A DNA stretch of 26,990 nt from Pseudomonadota bacterium. GTDB taxonomy: Bacteria; Pseudomonadota; Alphaproteobacteria; Sphingomonadales; Sphingomonadaceae. The stretch covers positions 1 through 26,990 of the forward strand of contig CAUJJQ010000079.1 of NCBI GenBank assembly GCA_963205285.1. Reading direction: 5' to 3'. Under the pieces are notes generated by a model. That model searched no databases and was not told the origin of the DNA. It saw only the letters and a list, made by a program, of their open reading frames with translations. This document shows, piece after piece, positions 24,943 to 26,990 of the stretch. The first letter of the stretch is position 1, and the number at the start of each line of letters is the position of its first letter. Position numbers and translations under genes: made by a program.

Positions 24943-26124
24943 TTATGACCAGACGTGACCGTCGCGGGCAAAATCGCGCAACATATGTTTGGCGATCTGC
25001 AACTGCATGATCTGGCTCGTCCCCTCGTAAATGCGCAAGATGCGGGCATCGCGGAAAAAGCGTTCGGCGGCATATTCGGCGAGGTAGCCGGCACCGCCGT
25101 GGATCTGGACGCAGCGGTCGGCAACGCGGCCGCAGGTTTCGGAGGCGAAATATTTGGCCGCCGCTGCCTTGCGGACGATATTTTCACCCCGGTCGGCGCG
25201 TGCTGCTGCATCGGCAATCATGCATTCGGCGGCATATAATTCGGCGTCGCTGTCCGCCAGCATTGCCTGAATCAATTGGAAATTGGCGATGGGTTCACCA
25301 AATGCTTTGCGTTCACTGGCATAGCGTGTCGCAGTGTCGAGGATGCGGCGGCCCATGCCCACGCTCATCCCCGCGACCGACAAACGCCCATTGTCGAGGC
25401 TTTGCATCGCAATCGAAAAACCGCGCCCCTCAATCCCGCCGACCAAAGCATCGCCGGGGATATGGACATCCTCCATAATCACGTCGGCGATATGCGCGCC
25501 GGTTTGGCCCATTTTCTTGTCGGGGCTGCCGATGGTGATGCCCGGGGTCGTCATATCGATAATGAAGGCCGAAACATGCGCGTTTTTGGGCAAAGCATCC
25601 TTGCTGGTGCGCGCGATGATGAGGCCGATTTTGGCGTGTGGCGCATTGGTGATATACCGTTTGGTGCCGTTCAGCATATAACCATTGCCCGACGGCTTGG
25701 CGCTGGTTGCCATCGCCGCGCTGTCCGACCCGCTGTCCGGTTCCGTCAGGCCGAAACAGGCAATTTCCCCCGCCGCGATGCGCGGCAACCACGCCGATTT
25801 TTGTTCGTCGGTGCCAAAGTTTTTGATGGCGCTGCCGGTCATGCCGACGTTGATCGACATGGTCGAACGATAAGCGGGCGCGGCGTAACTCAATTGTTTG
25901 ACGGTTTCGATATATTGGCTGATGTTCATCCCCGCCCCGCCATATTCAACCGGGATGGTGATGCCGAACAGCCCCATGTCGCGCATTTCGTTTAGGATGA
26001 CGTCGGGGATACGGTCGGTCGCCAACACCTCCTCCTCCGCCGGGATTAGCCGTTCGCGGATATAGCGTTGCAATTGTTCCAAAAAGGCGTCGAAATCGCC
26101 TGCATCCATGCCGGGGTTTTGCAT
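24943..26124 (-). CDS. Acyl-CoA dehydrogenase, first in operon
   Basis: A 393-residue acyl-CoA dehydrogenase of the short/medium-chain pattern: IPVEYGGAGM, CFGLTEPDSGSDSAAM, NGTKRYITNAPHA for FAD and substrate contacts, RKAFGEPIANFQ, QIHGGAGY, and the catalytic base Glu367 in RIYEGTSQIMQL. It would feed electrons to EtfAB. The frame is open to a TTG at 26142, but an AAGGAAG box sits eight bases before the ATG at 26124, which I take as the start. It leads a tightly packed operon with thiolase, a second dehydrogenase and a hydratase. An operator-like palindrome lies about 83 bp upstream. Confidence 0.94.
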   Translation of the reverse strand: MQNPGMDAGDFDAFLEQLQRYIRERLIPAEEEVLATDRIPDVILNEMRDMGLFGITIPVEYGGAGMNISQYIETVKQLSYAAPAYRSTMSINVGMTGSAIKNFGTDEQKSAWLPRIAAGEIACFGLTEPDSGSDSAAMATSAKPSGNGYMLNGTKRYITNAPHAKIGLIIARTSKDALPKNAHVSAFIIDMTTPGITIGSPDKKMGQTGAHIADVIMEDVHIPGDALVGGIEGRGFSIAMQSLDNGRLSVAGMSVGMGRRILDTATRYASERKAFGEPIANFQLIQAMLADSDAELYAAECMIADAAARADRGENIVRKAAAAKYFASETCGRVADRCVQIHGGAGYLAEYAAERFFRDARILRIYEGTSQIMQLQIAKHMLRDFARDGHVWS

Positions 26125-26206
26125 CGCGCTAACTTCCTTCAAATGGAGTCGTAGGGGAAAGTATCGCCCGAAGGTGCGTTGGCTGCCCCGCCTTCACCCG
26201 GGTGGT

Positions 26207-26228
26207 TTGACGTTTACGCAAACGTCAA
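26207..26228 (-). promoter_or_regulatory. Near-perfect 22-bp palindrome upstream of the acyl-CoA operon
   Basis: TTGACGTTT (26207-26215) and AAACGTCAA (26220-26228) are inverted around ACGC. In all, ten of eleven base pairs of the dyad match. The site shares 17 of 21 bases with 9921-9941 before etfB. The ACGT half-sites recall LiuR-type MerR operators of acyl-CoA catabolism. No regulator gene of that family is in the window. Confidence 0.7.
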
Positions 26229-26257
26229 GCGGGAGTCGAGGGGGCGGCGGTGGCTTA

Positions 26258-26354
26258 GAGCCTGTTTCGATTAGATTGAATCGAAACAGGCTCCAGCTAT
26301 CCTTGTTTTCCGTGATTCCCGAGCCGTGAAATGTTCCATTCCACTCGAAATCAC
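26258..26354 (-). repeat. Two-hairpin intergenic repeat, copy 2 (inverted)
   Basis: On the minus strand hairpin A (26354-26312) begins one base after the stop codon of the SDR gene, an 18-nt spacer follows, and then hairpin B (26293-26258) with perfect 15-bp arms. The B loop AGATTG is the reverse complement of the copy-1 loop, showing true inversion. One arm of A has small insertions, but 28 of 29 bases at 26326-26354 match 6874-6902. Confidence 0.85.
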
Positions 26355-26355
26355 T

Positions 26356-26990
26356 CTAGGGAGAAATTTCGCGCGCTATCGCCAACTGCCCCTCCGCCCA
26401 TGTGGGATAGGTCGGTTGCCAACCCAGCAGGCGTTTGGCGCGGCCATTGGCGATGCGACGGCTTTCGCCATAAAATGCCTGCGCGACGGGCGACAGGCTG
26501 GCGATGGGGACGATGGGCGGCGGCGCAAGGCTCAACAGGCGCGCGGCACCGGCAACCGGTGCATCGGGGTGGCAGGGCAGGTCATCGGCTATATTGAACG
26601 CACCGGTTTCGGGGCTGGACAGGCTGGAAAGCATCGCGCCTGTCACATCGGCAACATGGACGCGGCTGAAAACATGGTCGCTTGGCCCGATACGATGCGC
26701 GGCCCCCGCCGCCACCCGGTCGATCGGGCTTCGCCCCGGCCCATAAATCCCCGGCAGACGAAAGACGCGCACCGTGCTGTGGAGCGCGCGCCAAGCAGCA
26801 TCGGCGGCATTGCGCGCCGCGCGCCGCCCGCAAATCGGCGCGCTTTCATCGACCCATGCGCCCGCTGCATCGCCATATACCCCGGTGGAGGATAGATAGC
26901 CGATCCAGTCAAAATGGCCCAACGCCAGCGCGTCGCCATAGGCGCTGAGCACCGGATCCGCGCCGCTTGCGGCGTCGGGCGGCACGCTGG
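26356..26990 (-). CDS. SDR-family NAD(P)-dependent oxidoreductase/epimerase, C-terminal part
   Basis: The frame enters from the right edge and stops at 26358-26356, giving 211 codons; the N-terminal Rossmann glycine motif lies outside. Visible family features are YLSSTGVYGDAAGAWVDE, VFRLPGIYGPGRSPID, a VHVADVTGAML cofactor/substrate loop and FNIADDLP, all found in extended or atypical SDRs of the YeeZ/nucleoside-diphosphate-sugar epimerase type. The end RLLGWQPTYPTWAEGQLAIARE also fits. The usual YxxxK appears changed (Y of GVYGD without lysine four residues on), as in atypical SDRs. The substrate is not readable. The two-hairpin repeat follows the stop directly. Confidence 0.83.
   Translation of the reverse strand, partial: SVPPDAASGADPVLSAYGDALALGHFDWIGYLSSTGVYGDAAGAWVDESAPICGRRAARNAADAAWRALHSTVRVFRLPGIYGPGRSPIDRVAAGAAHRIGPSDHVFSRVHVADVTGAMLSSLSSPETGAFNIADDLPCHPDAPVAGAARLLSLAPPPIVPIASLSPVAQAFYGESRRIANGRAKRLLGWQPTYPTWAEGQLAIAREISP

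Noticed and set aside
6859..26355. Composite transposon bounded by the two inverted two-hairpin elements
   Set aside because: The 20 kb between them is ordinary core genes without transposase, and each element is tied to a stop codon. Inverted orientation of two small repeats is not enough.

Overview
The window looks like chromosomal DNA of an alphaproteobacterium, most probably a sphingomonad (order Sphingomonadales). This rests on the GC-rich coding style, the family make-up (an NfrB/NfrA-like pair with a sphingomonad-style barrel protein, sucC followed by etfBA, a VIT/DUF2135 giant, many acyl-CoA enzymes) and on short intergenic palindromes built from CGTTCG and TCGAGCG. It is a dense housekeeping and catabolic region. 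I see no insertion sequence, prophage, CRISPR array, rRNA or integrase.

Layout. 1-2137: the N-terminal part of lipB (-), a polytopic membrane protein (+), tRNA-Arg(UCU) (-) and a YhhQ-type queuosine-precursor transporter (+). 2323-3545: purS-purQ (-) and a tiny membrane protein (+). 3757-6858: a secreted 1033-residue VIT/VWA/TPR/DUF2135 protein carrying a TonB-receptor-like insert. 7077-8530: a sigma-54 activator without a receiver domain (-), divergent from a small lipoprotein (+). 8680-11665: sucC, then etfB-etfA with their own control region. 11846-14493: nhaA followed by an overlapping DUF885-like lipoprotein (-). 14972-17448: an NfrB-like glycosyltransferase gene interrupted by an in-frame TGA, coupled to an NfrA-like outer-membrane barrel gene. 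17449-19230: an MsbA-like ABC exporter (-). 19472-20698: intracellular PHB depolymerase (+). 20695-26124: a tightly packed (-) operon of acyl-CoA dehydrogenase, thiolase, second acyl-CoA dehydrogenase, FAS1-like/MaoC-type dehydratase and EamA transporter. 26356-26990: the C-terminal part of an SDR/epimerase (-).

How the parts fit. The acyl-CoA dehydrogenases of the 21-26 kb operon need electron-transfer flavoprotein, which is encoded 15 kb away at 10-11.6 kb. The regulatory regions of both units carry nearly the same 21-bp palindrome (17 of 21 bases identical), so they are probably controlled by one regulator, plausibly of the LiuR/MerR type. Acyl-CoA breakdown, ETF, succinyl-CoA synthetase and PHB depolymerase together suggest a carbon and fatty-acyl catabolism neighbourhood.

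The most interesting observations are the shared operator, the nonsense-interrupted NfrB-like gene whose reading frame stays open after the TGA, a two-hairpin repeat that twice sits directly after a stop codon with an 18-nt spacer conserved in length, and the TonB-box-like insert in the VIT protein. No clearly new defence or mobile system was found.
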